A stretch of 64,000 bases of DNA from Prevotella sp. (GCA_017474515.1 JAFVHN010000053.1:1-64000); one strand, 5' to 3'; shown: positions 8,791-18,519, numbered from the stretch's first letter. Program-made: numbers and translations. The notes: generated by a model not told the origin, from the sequence alone.

Positions 8791-8994
8791 TAAAAATATT
8801 TGACAAAATTGCATAAAATATGGCGGTTTCGTAACATATTGATTATCAGTGGGTTTAAAACAGGCCAGGGTTTGACCGCAAATTTCGGGGAGAAAACTTC
8901 AAGATTTCTCCTCTCAATCTTCAAGATCTCTCCTTGAAATTTGCGGTCAAACTATTTTGGGAACTGGAGTTTTTATGAAAAATCTTGACAAAAA
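8791..8994 (+). repeat. 204-bp intergenic element, copy 1
   Basis: Ends are direct repeats: TAAAAATATTTGACAAAA at 8791 and TGAAAAATCTTGACAAAA at 8976. Inside lie a small TTGATTATCAG motif (about 8840) and a 24-nt inverted repeat whose arms are 8870-8893 and 8929-8952 (GTTTGACCGCAAATTTC against GAAATTTGCGGTCAAAC). The loop holds two CTTCAAGAT copies. It is one of six related copies in the window and lies before the ftsX promoter. Confidence 0.85.
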
Positions 8995-9085
8995 ACATTT
9001 CATCGTAAAAGCGGTGTGGAGCAGCCAGGTTCGGGTGGTTTTTGTCCATGTTGCACAGGCAAGAAGTAAAAAAAGCGTTAAAATA

Positions 9086-9117
9086 TTTGGAAGAGGGCGC
9101 AATAATCATTATCTTTG
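9086..9117 (+). promoter_or_regulatory. Promoter of the ftsX operon
   Basis: TTTG at 9086-9089 and TATCTTTG at 9110-9117, spacing 20 nt. The predicted transcription start near 9124 supports an ATG at 9152 rather than the in-frame codons farther upstream. Confidence 0.7.
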
Positions 9118-9151
9118 CACCAAATTAGGCATGGTATGCCTTGACAAAAAG

Positions 9152-10033
9152 ATGGGAAAAAGACATGGAAAAACCCGCAACCGCCGAGGATTGCAGGTTA
9201 TTACTTTGTGCATAAGTACCGCCATGGTGCTGGTTCTGGCAGGCATGGTGGTGATGAGCGTGCTCATTGCCCGCAACCTTTCTATATATATGAAAGAGAA
9301 CGTGCGCGTGACAATGATGCTCAGCGACGAGATGACGCAACCGGAGGCGGAGCGCTATTGCGCCGAGCTACAAAAGCGCCCGTATATCAGCACCCTGAAT
9401 TTTATCAGCAAGGAGCAGGCGCTGCAGGAACTGACGAAGGCGATGGGCGCCGACCCCACGGAGTTCGTGGGCGGCGAGAGCCCCTCGCTGGCGAGCATCG
9501 AGCTGCAGCTGAAGGCGGACTATGCCAACAGCGACTCGCTGAAATGGATTTCGCAGGAGCTGAGAAAAAACGCGAAGGTGCAGGAAATAACCTACCCGCG
9601 CGACCTGATGGACCAGGTAAACCGAACGCTGGCGAAGATCAACCTCGTATTGTTGGCACTGGCCGTACTGTTGGCCGTGGTGTCGTTCACGCTCATCAAC
9701 AACAGCATCAAGCTGGGCATCTACGCCCGCCGCTTCTCCATCCACACGATGAAACTGGTGGGGGCGTCGTGGAGCTTCATCCGCAGGCCCTTCCTCAGGC
9801 AGAGCATCGCCATCGGATTGGTGGCGGCGCTGCTGGCCATCATCGTGCTGGGATTGTGCGTGTATGCGCTATACCGCTACGACCCGAACGTGCTGACGGT
9901 GATCACCTGGGGCGACCTGGCGCTGACGGCGGCGGCGGTGCTGGTGTTCGGCCTGCTCATCACGCTGCTCTGCGCTTATATCTCGGTGAACAAGTTCCTG
10001 AGAATGAAGGCGGGGGAACTTTATAAAATTTAA
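9152..10033 (+). CDS. ftsX: Cell division protein FtsX-type permease
   Basis: 293 residues from the ATG at 9152 (MGKRHGKTRNRRGLQ). The frame is open from 8957, but that part crosses the repeat element and the promoter; an ATG at 9131 is a less likely alternative. One N-terminal membrane helix (about residues 20-45) is followed by an extracytoplasmic domain with YISTLNFISKEQALQELTKA, then three C-terminal helices (LVLLALAVLLAVVSF; GLVAALLAIIVLGLCVYALY; LALTAAAVLVFGLLITLLC), the FtsX layout. FtsX with the FtsE ATPase controls septal cell-wall hydrolases. ftsE is not adjacent. It heads a six-gene plus-strand run ending with folK. Confidence 0.92.
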   Translation: MGKRHGKTRNRRGLQVITLCISTAMVLVLAGMVVMSVLIARNLSIYMKENVRVTMMLSDEMTQPEAERYCAELQKRPYISTLNFISKEQALQELTKAMGADPTEFVGGESPSLASIELQLKADYANSDSLKWISQELRKNAKVQEITYPRDLMDQVNRTLAKINLVLLALAVLLAVVSFTLINNSIKLGIYARRFSIHTMKLVGASWSFIRRPFLRQSIAIGLVAALLAIIVLGLCVYALYRYDPNVLTVITWGDLALTAAAVLVFGLLITLLCAYISVNKFLRMKAGELYKI

Positions 10034-10183
10034 AAGGTGAAAAGGTTGCACGCCCCTGTTAATTTGAAAAGTTTGAAAATTGAAAAAGGAGCACGGCACA
10101 GTTTAGATTATAATAAGGTAGCCCTGCGGCCATCACTATCGTCTGAACTCCTCAACTCCTGAACTCCAAAAAATAAAAAATAT
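10034..10183. other. Intergenic stretch with octamer repeats
   Basis: No gene is seen. Positions 10144-10167 hold three imperfect copies of an eight-base unit (GAACTCCT, CAACTCCT, GAACTCC) preceded by CTATCGTC. The same arrangement occurs at 52959-53006 before the large leucine-rich-repeat gene. Confidence 0.6.
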
Positions 10184-10441
10184 ATGGACAAAAAGAACCT
10201 GGCCTTTGGCCGAATGAATTTCATCCTGCTGGCCGCAAGCATGGCAGTGGTCATTATCGGACTGGTGCTGATGAGCGGCTCGTCAACAACCGACGAACAG
10301 TACAACCCCGAGATATTCAGCGCCATGCGCATCAAGGTGGCTCCGCTGGTCACCTTCGTGGGCTTTATTTCCATCATTGTGGCCATCTTGTGGAAGCCGA
10401 AGAACGACGGCAGGGAAACGGAATTAAACAACAAGGAATAA
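10184..10441 (+). CDS. DUF3098 family small membrane protein
   Basis: 85 residues with two hydrophobic helices (FILLAASMAVVIIGLVLMSG; VAPLVTFVGFISIIVAILW) linked by a short polar loop containing TTDEQYNPEIFSAMRIKVAP. This fits DUF3098, a Bacteroidota family found between ftsX and uppP. Its function is unknown. Its position among cell-envelope genes suggests a supporting envelope role, which is inference. It ends 3 bp before uppP. Confidence 0.85.
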   Translation: MDKKNLAFGRMNFILLAASMAVVIIGLVLMSGSSTTDEQYNPEIFSAMRIKVAPLVTFVGFISIIVAILWKPKNDGRETELNNKE

Positions 10442-10444
10442 GCG

Positions 10445-11245
10445 ATGGACTGGCTGGAAGCACTTCTGCTCGGTCTCGTGCAGGGACTGACGGAATATCT
10501 GCCCGTGAGCAGTAGCGGGCACCTCACCATCGGGCAGGAACTGCTGGGAGTGAGCGGTGAGGACAACCTCGCCTTCGACGTGACCGTGCACGTGGCAACG
10601 GTCTTGAGCACGCTCGTGGTGCTCTGGAGCGAGATAGTATGGCTGGTGAAAGGCCTTTTCAAGTTCAAGATGAACGACGAGATGAAGTACATCATCAACA
10701 TCCTGGTGTCGATGATTCCCGTGGGCATCGTCGGCGTGTTCTTCAAGGAACAGGTGGAAGAAATCTTCGGCTCGGGACTGCTGGTGGTGGGCATCATGCT
10801 GTTGGTGACGGCCACCCTGCTCATCTTCACCTACTTTGCCAAACCCAGGCAGAAGGAGAAAATCAGCGTGAAAGACGCTTTCATCATCGGCGTGGCTCAG
10901 GCCTGCGCCGTGATGCCGGGATTGTCGCGATCGGGGAGCACCATCGCCACCGGCCTGCTCCTTGGAAACAAGAAGGAGAAGCTGGCGCAGTTCTCGTTCC
11001 TCATGGTCATTCCGCCCATCCTCGGCGAGGCTCTGCTCGACGTGGTGAAGACGGTGAAAGGCGAGGATGTGTTCGGAGAAATCGGCACTCTGCCACTGGC
11101 CGTGGGATTCGTGGCCGCATTCCTGTCGGGATGCTTCGCATGCAAATGGATGATTGGCATCGTGAAAAAAGGAAAGCTGGTGTATTTCGGCATCTACTGC
11201 GCCGTGGTGGGTGCCATCGCTATCGCATATAGCCTCTTTACATAA
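10445..11245 (+). CDS. uppP: Undecaprenyl-diphosphatase
   Basis: 266 residues, the normal length for the BacA/UppP family. Signature motifs are [20 protein letters not shown] near the N-terminus and [14 protein letters not shown] in the middle, with several membrane helices ([36 protein letters not shown]). The enzyme removes one phosphate from undecaprenyl pyrophosphate so the lipid carrier can be reused in peptidoglycan and O-antigen synthesis. High dosage confers bacitracin tolerance in other bacteria. It is in the same operon as ftsX. Confidence 0.97.
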   Translation: MDWLEALLLGLVQGLTEYLPVSSSGHLTIGQELLGVSGEDNLAFDVTVHVATVLSTLVVLWSEIVWLVKGLFKFKMNDEMKYIINILVSMIPVGIVGVFFKEQVEEIFGSGLLVVGIMLLVTATLLIFTYFAKPRQKEKISVKDAFIIGVAQACAVMPGLSRSGSTIATGLLLGNKKEKLAQFSFLMVIPPILGEALLDVVKTVKGEDVFGEIGTLPLAVGFVAAFLSGCFACKWMIGIVKKGKLVYFGIYCAVVGAIAIAYSLFT

Positions 11246-11269
11246 CAAAAGTCATCTTTACAAAGCACC

Positions 11270-11968
11270 GTGAACTTCCGAACAGGGGTAATATTGCCTA
11301 TCAACAAGCCCTACGCCATGTCGAGCTTCGGGGCATTGGCCCATATCCGCTATCTGCTGACCAAGAGGATGGGATATAAGGTGAAAGTGGGCCATGCCGG
11401 CACGCTGGACCCGCTGGCAACGGGAGTGCTCATATTGTGTACTGGAAAGAAAACCAAGGAGATAGAAACACTTCAGGCCCACGACAAGGAATATGTAGCC
11501 ACATTGCAGCTGGGAGCATCGACGGCAAGCCACGACATGGAGCACCCCGTGGACCTCGTGACGGCCACTGACGGCATCACCAGGGAAAGGGTGGAACAGG
11601 CGCTCAAAAACTTCACGGGCGACATCGAGCAGGTGCCGCCGGCCTATAGCGCCGTCTGCGTGAACGGCAAACGCGCCTACCAGCTCAGCAGGAAAGGAAA
11701 GGAGTTTGAAATCAATGCCAAGACCGTACACATCGACGACATAGAACTGTTGCACTTTGACCCCGAGCTCATGCAGATGAGCATCAGAGTGAAATGCGGC
11801 AAAGGAACTTATATCCGCTCGCTGGCACGCGACATCGGGGAGGCGCTCGACAGCGCGGCATACCTTACATCGCTTTGCAGGACACGGAGCGGAAACACAC
11901 GCATGGAAGACTGCATCACACTGGAAGATTTTCCGGCATGGCTTGAAAAGCAAGACATAGAAGGTTAA
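11270..11968 (+). CDS. truB: tRNA pseudouridine(55) synthase
   Basis: 232 residues. The catalytic motif [17 protein letters not shown] contains the nucleophilic aspartate of the TruB family; [32 protein letters not shown] and [19 protein letters not shown] are further family blocks. It converts U55 in the T loop of tRNAs to pseudouridine. The C-terminal PUA-like extension of longer homologues is short or absent, common in Bacteroidota. It lies 24 bp after uppP and 13 bp before queA. Confidence 0.97.
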   Translation: MNFRTGVILPINKPYAMSSFGALAHIRYLLTKRMGYKVKVGHAGTLDPLATGVLILCTGKKTKEIETLQAHDKEYVATLQLGASTASHDMEHPVDLVTATDGITRERVEQALKNFTGDIEQVPPAYSAVCVNGKRAYQLSRKGKEFEINAKTVHIDDIELLHFDPELMQMSIRVKCGKGTYIRSLARDIGEALDSAAYLTSLCRTRSGNTRMEDCITLEDFPAWLEKQDIEG

Positions 11969-11981
11969 ACAAACAACAGAT

Positions 11982-13154
11982 ATGAAGCTATCACAGTTTA
12001 AGTTCAAACTGCCAGAGGAACTCATCGCACTCTATCCCCACAGCATCTACAGGGAATTTGAAAACGAAAAGGGTGAGAAGGAGACCTTCCGGATTACACG
12101 ACGCGACGAATGCAAATTGATGGTCATTCACCGCAAGTCGAAGACCATCGTCATGCACAAGACCGACAGCGAGGGGAACACGCTGAAAGACGAGCAGGGC
12201 AACCCGGTGTTCCTCGATTTCCGCAACGTGCTCGACTATTTCGATAGCGAGGACGTGTTCGTGTTCAACGACAGCAAGGTTTTTCCGGCAAGACTCTACG
12301 GCACAAAGGAAAGGACAGACTCAAAGATTGAGGTGTTCCTGCTGAGAGAACTGAACAGGGAAATGCGCCTGTGGGACGTGCTTGTGGAACCGGCAAGGAA
12401 AATCCGCATCGGCAACAAGCTCTTCTTCGACGAAAGCAGCACCATGGTGGCCGAAGTGATTGACAACACCACCAGCCGCGGAAGGACGCTGAGATTTCTC
12501 TACGACTGCCCGCACGAGGATTTCAAACGCGAACTCTATGCCCTGGGCGTGGCTCCCCTGCCCCACTACATCATTGACCACCGCCCCGTGACCGAGGATG
12601 ACCTGGAGGACTTCCAGTGCATTTTTGCCAAGAACGAGGGCGCAGTGACGGCTCCCGCCAGCGGACTTCATTTCTCGAGGGAAATGATGAAGCGCATGGA
12701 AATAAAAGGCATCAACTTCGCTTTCATCACCCTGCATTGCGCATTGGGCAATTTCCACAACATTGAGGTTGAGGACCTAACGAAGCACAAGATGGACTCT
12801 GAGCAGATGTTCATTGAAAAGCCCGCGTGCGACATGGTCAACCGCGCCAAGCAGGAAGGGAAACGCGTCTGCGTGGTGGGCACCAGTGTGCTGAAGGCTA
12901 CCGAAACGGCCGTGGGCACCGACAAACTATTGAAGGAATACGAAGGGTGGACGAACAAGTTCATCTTCCCGCCATACGAGTTCGGCGTGGCCGATGCCAT
13001 GATTACCAACTTTTACCACCCCATGTCAACATTACTCATGGAGACGGCGGCTTTTGGCGGCTATGACCTGGTGATGGAGGCTTACGACCTGGCCGTGAAA
13101 AACGAATACATGTTCGGCTGCTACGGCGATGCCCTCCTCATCCTTGATGACTGA
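11982..13154 (+). CDS. queA: S-adenosylmethionine:tRNA ribosyltransferase-isomerase
   Basis: 390 residues, somewhat longer than the usual 340-350. Family blocks include [57 protein letters not shown] and [15 protein letters not shown]. QueA transfers the ribosyl moiety of S-adenosylmethionine to preQ1 in tRNA, giving epoxyqueuosine. Extra length lies in the N-terminal 80 residues, where a charged stretch ([19 protein letters not shown]) and a second insert ([17 protein letters not shown]) separate the LIALYP block from the [13 protein letters not shown] block. It is co-transcribed with truB and folK. Confidence 0.95.
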   Translation: MKLSQFKFKLPEELIALYPHSIYREFENEKGEKETFRITRRDECKLMVIHRKSKTIVMHKTDSEGNTLKDEQGNPVFLDFRNVLDYFDSEDVFVFNDSKVFPARLYGTKERTDSKIEVFLLRELNREMRLWDVLVEPARKIRIGNKLFFDESSTMVAEVIDNTTSRGRTLRFLYDCPHEDFKRELYALGVAPLPHYIIDHRPVTEDDLEDFQCIFAKNEGAVTAPASGLHFSREMMKRMEIKGINFAFITLHCALGNFHNIEVEDLTKHKMDSEQMFIEKPACDMVNRAKQEGKRVCVVGTSVLKATETAVGTDKLLKEYEGWTNKFIFPPYEFGVADAMITNFYHPMSTLLMETAAFGGYDLVMEAYDLAVKNEYMFGCYGDALLILDD

Positions 13155-13176
13155 CACCTGATTCTTTTTTACAAAA

Positions 13177-13635
13177 ATGACACACACCGCCTACCTGGGC
13201 CTTGGCTCCAATCTTGGCAACAAACAGCAGAACATAGGGAAGGCCGTGGAGAAAATCAACGAGCTGATTGGCACCGTGGAGTGCCAGTCGGCTCTATTTT
13301 TTTCAAAGCCCTGGGGGTTTTCTTCCGACAACGACTTTGTGAACGCCGTGGTGAAATGCACGACGGCCCTGTCGCCGCGCGAACTTTTACATGCCGTGCA
13401 GAAGATAGAAAAAGAACTGGGAAAGACCACGAAATCGCGGAAAAACATCAATGGGCGGCTGCTGAAGGGAGAAAGCTACCGCGACCGGATAATAGACATT
13501 GACATCCTGCTCTACGACGACCTTATGGTGAACGAGCCCGACCTGCAAATCCCCCACCCGCTGATGGCCGAGCGCGACTTCGTGATGGTGCCGTTACGCG
13601 AGATACAAGAAAACGAAAAGAACGAGGCGCAGTGA
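13177..13635 (+). CDS. folK: 2-amino-4-hydroxy-6-hydroxymethyldihydropteridine diphosphokinase
   Basis: 152 residues. The N-terminal AYLGLGSNLGNKQQNI and the RIIDIDILLYDDL and IPHPLMAERDFVMVPL blocks are diagnostic for HPPK. The enzyme transfers pyrophosphate from ATP to hydroxymethyldihydropterin in folate synthesis. It is the last gene of the operon; its final codons and stop lie inside the terminator structure at 13610-13659. Confidence 0.96.
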   Translation: MTHTAYLGLGSNLGNKQQNIGKAVEKINELIGTVECQSALFFSKPWGFSSDNDFVNAVVKCTTALSPRELLHAVQKIEKELGKTTKSRKNINGRLLKGESYRDRIIDIDILLYDDLMVNEPDLQIPHPLMAERDFVMVPLREIQENEKNEAQ

Positions 13636-13659
13636 CCGTTGCCTCGTTCTTTTCGTTTT
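13610..13659. terminator. Long-stem terminator between folK and the regulator gene, possibly bidirectional
   Basis: A perfect 19-bp inverted repeat: the left arm is 13610-13628 and the right arm 13641-13659 (GCCTCGTTCTTTTCGTTTT). A-rich and T-rich outer ends give a U-tract in either direction, which suits convergent folK (+) and regulator (-) genes. The left arm overlaps the end of folK. Confidence 0.85.
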
Positions 13660-13694
13660 GGTAATCAACTATTTGCGAAACTCTTAGGAGTTCA

Positions 13695-16600
13695 TCATTT
13701 CTGGTGTTCTTTCATATAGTCACGCGGCGACATGCCGTAGAACTTGCGGAACATGGTTGAGAAGCTGGCGGAGTTGGAGAATCCGCAGGCATACATCACC
13801 TCGGTGACATTGTGGTGTTGTGAGGCCAGCAAATTGGCGGCCTGCTTGAGTCGCAGGTTCCGGATGAAATCATGCGGCGTCTGGTTGGTCAGTTCCTTCA
13901 TCTTGCGGTGCAAGTGTACGCGGCTGATGCCCACCTCCTGGGCTATCATGTCAACGCTCAGGTCGGAGTTGCTGATATTTTTGTTGATGACGGCCATCAC
14001 CCTTTCAAGCAACTTCTCGTCGGGCGACTTCATCCTCACCTCGTCCACCTTGTCCTCCTGACTTTCGCTTCCCGTGAACTTGTACCTCATCACCTTCCTG
14101 GAATTCAGCAGGTTATAGATGGTTCGCTTGAGGATTTCCATGTTAAACGGCTTCACGATATAGGCATCGGCACCCGTTTCCAGTCCTTCCAATCGGTCCT
14201 CCTCGCGGTTCTTGGCCGTAAGCAGAATGACGGGCACATGGTTGGTGTTGACATTGTTCTTGATGCGCGAGCAGAGGGTGTGGCCGTCCATTTCGGGCAT
14301 CATGACATCGCTGATAACGAGGTCGGGCACCTCTTGCAAGATGGTGGGCAACGCCTGTTTGCCATTGGTGAAGCGTTTCACCGAATAATCAGCCTGTAAT
14401 TGAGAAATAAGGTAATTGGCAATTTCGTCGTCGTCTTCCACGATGACCAGTTCCACCTGTTTTCTCACGACGTTTGGAGCACCAGCCCCCACTTCGTTTT
14501 CTTCTGTACTTACTTCGTCGTCATCTTCCGGGAGGGAGGCGAGTTCCCACACCTGGCTTTTTTCTTCCGTTTCATCCACGTCGCCGGTCATCATTTCCTC
14601 GGAACTCAGGTGAGCATTGCCAAGGGGCAGGGTGATGACGAACTCACATCCCGTCTCCCCTTCATTGTTATGAACGGTAATGGTGCCGTGGTGAAGCTCC
14701 ACGAGCGAGCGGGTCAGGTCGAGGCCGATGCCCGTGCCGATGTTGTTCTCGTTGAAGGTGTTGGCGCTTTGGTAGAACCTTTCAAAAATTTTTTCCAGCT
14801 TGTCGGGCGGAATGCCGATGCCACTGTCTTTCACCGATAGCACAGCCTCTTTCTCATTGTGTTTCAGGCTGATGTCCACGACACCTCCCGGCGGTGTATA
14901 TTTGAAGGCATTTGAAAGCACGTTCATCACCACCTTGTCGAAGTTCTGACGGTCAATCCAAACGGGCAACTTCTCACAATCGTGATGATAATTGAGCGTG
15001 ATGTTCTTCACCTTTGCCTGATGTCCGAAAAGAGAATGCACGTCGCCCACGAACGACACCAAGTCGGTTTCCCTCATGTGCATGGCCATCAGTCCCTTGT
15101 CGATTTTCCTGAGGTCCATCATCTGGTTGATGAGGTGGAGTATTCGCTCGGCGTTGCGCTTGATGATTTCATAGACGTGATGGCGTGCCGGGTCGCTGTC
15201 TTCCTTCATGAGCGAGAGCAGCGGCGCAATGATGAGCGTCATGGGCGTGCGAATCTCGTGGCTGATGTTCATGAAGAAACGCAACTTTGCCTCACTCATC
15301 TGCTCGGCATGAATGTGCTCTTGCAGCCTCAGCCGGTCTTTCTCCTTCTTCCTGCGGCTCTTCACCAGCTGGTAGGCCGTGGCGGCAAGGATGAGCAGAT
15401 AGGCCAGCATGGCCCACCACGAAGCATACCAAGGCGAGTGAACCTTCACCACAAACTCCTTCACCTCGGTTTCCTGCTGGTTGTTCATGGCTTTCAGCCT
15501 GAAGCGATAGGTGCCGGGCGACAGGTGGCTGAACGTCACTTCGTTGACCCCGGCCGGCAGTCGTGTCCACTCCTCGCCGTTGATGCTATATAAATAAATA
15601 AGGTGGTCGGGGTTGTCGTAAGTGAGGGTTGAGAAACGAATGCTGAACGAATTGTCCGAATAGCTCAGGTCAAAGCGTTCGGAAGCCACCACGGTGCTGT
15701 CGGTAATGGTGTAAATGCCCGACTTTGCCCCTGGCACCACCTGCGTGTTTTCCACTACGAATCCCGTCAGATAGACCTTAGCCTTCCAGTCCTCCTGTTT
15801 CACCTCTGATGGAATGAACCACGAAATGCCTCCCGTTCCTCCGAAAATCAGTGCTCCTCGCCTGCTCTCTCCCACGGCGCCGTCGCTGAACTCGCTGCTC
15901 TGCAGGCCGTTGTCGATGTAATAGTTGATGGTGGTTCCCTTTTCGGGATTGAAGCAGCACAGTCCTTTGTCGGTTCCGAGCCACATATTACCCTGCCGGT
16001 CCATGATGATGGAGGCGATGCCGTTGGCGGGCAGTCCGTCCTGCGTGGTGTAGTAGCGGTCTTTATGCGTGTGCAGGTCATACATGTATAATCCGTCGTT
16101 AGTGCCCAGCCACACGCGGTCTTTGCTGTCGGCATAGACGGCGCGCGAGAACGTGCCATAGTTGGGGCTGTTGCCCTTGAAGGCCGTCGTCCAGCTGTCC
16201 TTCTCTATGTCGTAGCAGCACAGTCCTGTGCTGCTGGCCACGAACAGCCGTTTTTCGTCGGGCGACAGGCAAATCTTGCTCAAGTAGTTGTTGGGCAGGC
16301 TGTTGACCTTTCGGTCGTGGTCGGCGCCCTTTGCCATTTTATAGACTTTCACCTCGCCAGTGTTCAAGTTTTTCCTAAAGAGTCCCATGCCCATGGTGGC
16401 AATCCACACGTCGCCGTTGCTGGCTGTAGCCAGTCCGAACACGTTGCCGCTCCTGCCTATTCCCATGTCCTCGGGGTGCCAAGTTCCGCTGGCCTTGTCG
16501 AGCCATCCAGTTCCCTCGCCATAGGATGCCATCCACAAATGGCCGTTCTTGTCCTCGGCCAATGCGAGGATGGTTGACGGGCAGTTGGAATAATGTTTCG

Positions 16601-17729
16601 AGGTCATGGCGTTCTTGTCCACCTCATACAGCCCGTCCTTGTCGGTGCCCACCCAGATGTGTCCTTCGCTTCCAATCAGCGTGCTGGTCACGCAGTTGGT
16701 GCCTATGATGTTGCGGTCGCCCAGGCGGTAGCCCATATAGCCGAATGGCATGCGGTCCTGTGTCTGCATGAACACGCCTTTTTGGAGCAGTCCCATCCAC
16801 ACGTTGCCGGTGTTGTCTTCCAGGATGGAATAGATTTTCGACTTCTCGAGCTTCACGCTGGGGCTGTAATAGGGATTTTCGGTCAGTTCATCGGTCTTTG
16901 GGTTAAAGATGAAGAATCCTCGGCCATCGCATCCCAGCAGCAGCCGCCCGTCGCTCTTCACGGTGATGGTGGTGATGGGCAGTCCTGCGGTCTTCTCCAC
17001 AGCCACGAAACGCCGTGCGGGTTCGTCAAAACGATAGATGCCGCGGCCTTGCATGGCCAGGTAGATTTCGCCCTGTCGGCACTGCACCAACTCGCGGAGC
17101 ATGGAACGCTGCTCGTCGTCTTGGAAGAATTTCGTTTTCCGCCCGCGGTCGGTCATCACGATGCCGTTGGCCTCGGTAATCACCCAGCAGCGTCCGCGGC
17201 TGTCCTCGGTGATGCTGCGTATGTAGTTCTCTCCGCCGTCGATGTCCTTCAAGCGCGTCGTTGTAAGGTCGCAATTCAGGCGCATCAGTCCGAAGCCCGA
17301 CGTACAGGCCACCGGTGTGCCGTCGCGCAGCAGTGCGAGGCTGTTCACAAACGTGTGGATGGTGTCACCATGCTCGTCGGTCATCTGGAAGTCGCGGAAC
17401 ACGCTGCCGTCGTAGGCCTGCACATTGTTGTTGGTGCCTACAAAAACGCGGCCCTGGGGCGACTGAATGATGCAGTTGATATAGTTGCTGCTCAGGCCTA
17501 TCGACTCATCCTCCTGCTTGAACACCTGGAACTGGTAGCCGTCGTAGCGGTTCAGTCCGTTGCGCGTGCCCACCCAGATGAACCCCGTAAGGTCTTGGTA
17601 GATACATGTAACAAGGTTACTCGACAAATGGTTATCGGCATTGAACAACTTTCCCGTTTGCGCTTGGCAAATAAGGTGTGAGGAAAGTAACAGACAAAGC
17701 AGGAACAGTATCTTCTTAAATGTAGTCAT
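13695..17729 (-). CDS. Hybrid two-component system sensor/response regulator (HTCS), xylan cluster
   Basis: 1344 residues from the ATG at 17729, chosen because it begins a clean signal peptide (MTTFKKILFLLCLLLSSHLI); the frame is open to 17816. Order: periplasmic Reg_prop beta-propeller repeats (about 30-650, many GxIWxGT-like blocks), Y_Y_Y domain (about 690-755), one membrane helix (WWAMLAYLLILAATAYQL), histidine kinase core (His824 in NISHEIRTPMT; ATPase motifs DSGIGIP and GTGIGLDLTRS), receiver domain with phospho-acceptor Asp1141 in VISDVMMPEMDG, and an AraC-type DNA-binding domain ending in the last 100 residues. HTCS proteins sense a saccharide in the periplasm and activate the neighbouring operon. 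Its divergent position to xusA implies a xylo-oligosaccharide ligand; that is inference. Confidence 0.95.
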   Translation of the reverse strand: MTTFKKILFLLCLLLSSHLICQAQTGKLFNADNHLSSNLVTCIYQDLTGFIWVGTRNGLNRYDGYQFQVFKQEDESIGLSSNYINCIIQSPQGRVFVGTNNNVQAYDGSVFRDFQMTDEHGDTIHTFVNSLALLRDGTPVACTSGFGLMRLNCDLTTTRLKDIDGGENYIRSITEDSRGRCWVITEANGIVMTDRGRKTKFFQDDEQRSMLRELVQCRQGEIYLAMQGRGIYRFDEPARRFVAVEKTAGLPITTITVKSDGRLLLGCDGRGFFIFNPKTDELTENPYYSPSVKLEKSKIYSILEDNTGNVWMGLLQKGVFMQTQDRMPFGYMGYRLGDRNIIGTNCVTSTLIGSEGHIWVGTDKDGLYEVDKNAMTSKHYSNCPSTILALAEDKNGHLWMASYGEGTGWLDKASGTWHPEDMGIGRSGNVFGLATASNGDVWIATMGMGLFRKNLNTGEVKVYKMAKGADHDRKVNSLPNNYLSKICLSPDEKRLFVASSTGLCCYDIEKDSWTTAFKGNSPNYGTFSRAVYADSKDRVWLGTNDGLYMYDLHTHKDRYYTTQDGLPANGIASIIMDRQGNMWLGTDKGLCCFNPEKGTTINYYIDNGLQSSEFSDGAVGESRRGALIFGGTGGISWFIPSEVKQEDWKAKVYLTGFVVENTQVVPGAKSGIYTITDSTVVASERFDLSYSDNSFSIRFSTLTYDNPDHLIYLYSINGEEWTRLPAGVNEVTFSHLSPGTYRFRLKAMNNQQETEVKEFVVKVHSPWYASWWAMLAYLLILAATAYQLVKSRRKKEKDRLRLQEHIHAEQMSEAKLRFFMNISHEIRTPMTLIIAPLLSLMKEDSDPARHHVYEIIKRNAERILHLINQMMDLRKIDKGLMAMHMRETDLVSFVGDVHSLFGHQAKVKNITLNYHHDCEKLPVWIDRQNFDKVVMNVLSNAFKYTPPGGVVDISLKHNEKEAVLSVKDSGIGIPPDKLEKIFERFYQSANTFNENNIGTGIGLDLTRSLVELHHGTITVHNNEGETGCEFVITLPLGNAHLSSEEMMTGDVDETEEKSQVWELASLPEDDDEVSTEENEVGAGAPNVVRKQVELVIVEDDDEIANYLISQLQADYSVKRFTNGKQALPTILQEVPDLVISDVMMPEMDGHTLCSRIKNNVNTNHVPVILLTAKNREEDRLEGLETGADAYIVKPFNMEILKRTIYNLLNSRKVMRYKFTGSESQEDKVDEVRMKSPDEKLLERVMAVINKNISNSDLSVDMIAQEVGISRVHLHRKMKELTNQTPHDFIRNLRLKQAANLLASQHHNVTEVMYACGFSNSASFSTMFRKFYGMSPRDYMKEHQK

Positions 17730-17759
17730 GTTGTTAGTAAATAGCATGAAATGACGGTG

Positions 17760-17790
17760 CAAATGTACTGAATAAATGTCAAAAGAACAA
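17760..17790 (-). promoter_or_regulatory. Putative promoter of the HTCS gene
   Basis: Minus-strand TACATTTG at 17767-17760, 30 bp before the ATG, with TTGT at the -33 position (17790-17787), spacing 19 nt. Confidence 0.5.
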
Positions 17791-17816
17791 GAAAAAATGA
17801 TAAAATTTTGCATCAA

Positions 17817-18040
17817 GTAACAAAAAAGGTCAAAAAAAAGTGTCAGATATCGGAATGGTACAGGGGGAAAGCGGCCCTTGCTCTTTGTCCCGGCCTTGCC
17901 TTACCCGCCAACGACCGAGTGGGCACCTAACCATGGAAGCGCAGGGCCGGATATCGGATAACAAATTTTGAAATTATTCAACGTTCGATTGTTCCAAAAT
18001 CACTCTTGTTTCGATGGATAGCGGCATAGGTAAAAAACGG
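17817..18040. other. Non-coding region upstream of the HTCS gene
   Basis: No gene is seen. GATATCGG occurs at about 17846 and again near 17950, on either side of a GC-rich stretch. No confident structure was recognised. Confidence 0.4.
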
Positions 18041-18243
18041 TAAAAATATTTGACAAAACAGACTACTTTTGCATCACTTTTATAAGTCATTGATTTTCAG
18101 TCATTTGAAAAGTGCTTCAAGTTTGACCGCAAATTTCGGGTGGAAATCTTCAAGATTTCTCCTCTCAATCTTCAAGATCTCTCCCCGAAATTTGCGGTCA
18201 AGGCTCTTGGGGTGTTCAAAAAACCATGAAAAATCTTGACAAA
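18041..18243 (+). repeat. 204-bp intergenic element, copy 2
   Basis: Direct-repeat ends TAAAAATATTTGACAAAA (18041) and TGAAAAATCTTGACAAA (18227). Central inverted repeat from GTTTGACCGCAAATTTCGGG at 18121 to the matching arm ending near 18202. The loop shares the CTTCAAGAT pair with copy 1. It lies between the divergent regulator gene and xusA. Confidence 0.85.
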
Positions 18244-18399
18244 GGCGCTACGCTAAATGATAAATGATAAAGCGGGGAGCTCATGGTTCACTCTTTGCGT
18301 GAACGGAGTTCGGGACTGAAGGCCGGGCTGAGAATATGCGAAATTCATAAAAACTGAATTATCAAGAAACATGTAAAGCATAAAAATCGTATTTTCCTA

Positions 18400-18519
18400 T
18401 ACATTTTATATAATATAAATGTAATTTTCCACAAGGTAGGCATACGGCCCTTATGTTACATGATGCAAAATTTGTGTTGCTAATATATAAAGGATATTAA
18501 AAAAGAGTGAGTACCTTTG
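18400..18519 (+). promoter_or_regulatory. xus operon promoter region
   Basis: TACCTTTG at 18512-18519 is a strong -7 match, 45 bp before xusA. The -33 position reads AAAG, not TTTG, which suggests dependence on an activator. Candidate activator sites are direct repeats TGTTAC (18454) and TGTTGC (18475), offset 21 nt or two helical turns, and an AT-rich near-palindrome at 18400-18423 (TACATTT...AAATGTA). Binding by the adjacent HTCS is inference. Confidence 0.55.

Noticed and set aside
8801..8808. TTGACA in the element ends as a sigma-70 -35 box
   Set aside because: Bacteroidota primary sigma factors use TTTG and TAnnTTTG; no suitable -7 lies at the right distance in most copies.
8957..9151. 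N-terminal extension of ftsX
   Set aside because: It crosses the repeat element and the promoter at 9086-9117.
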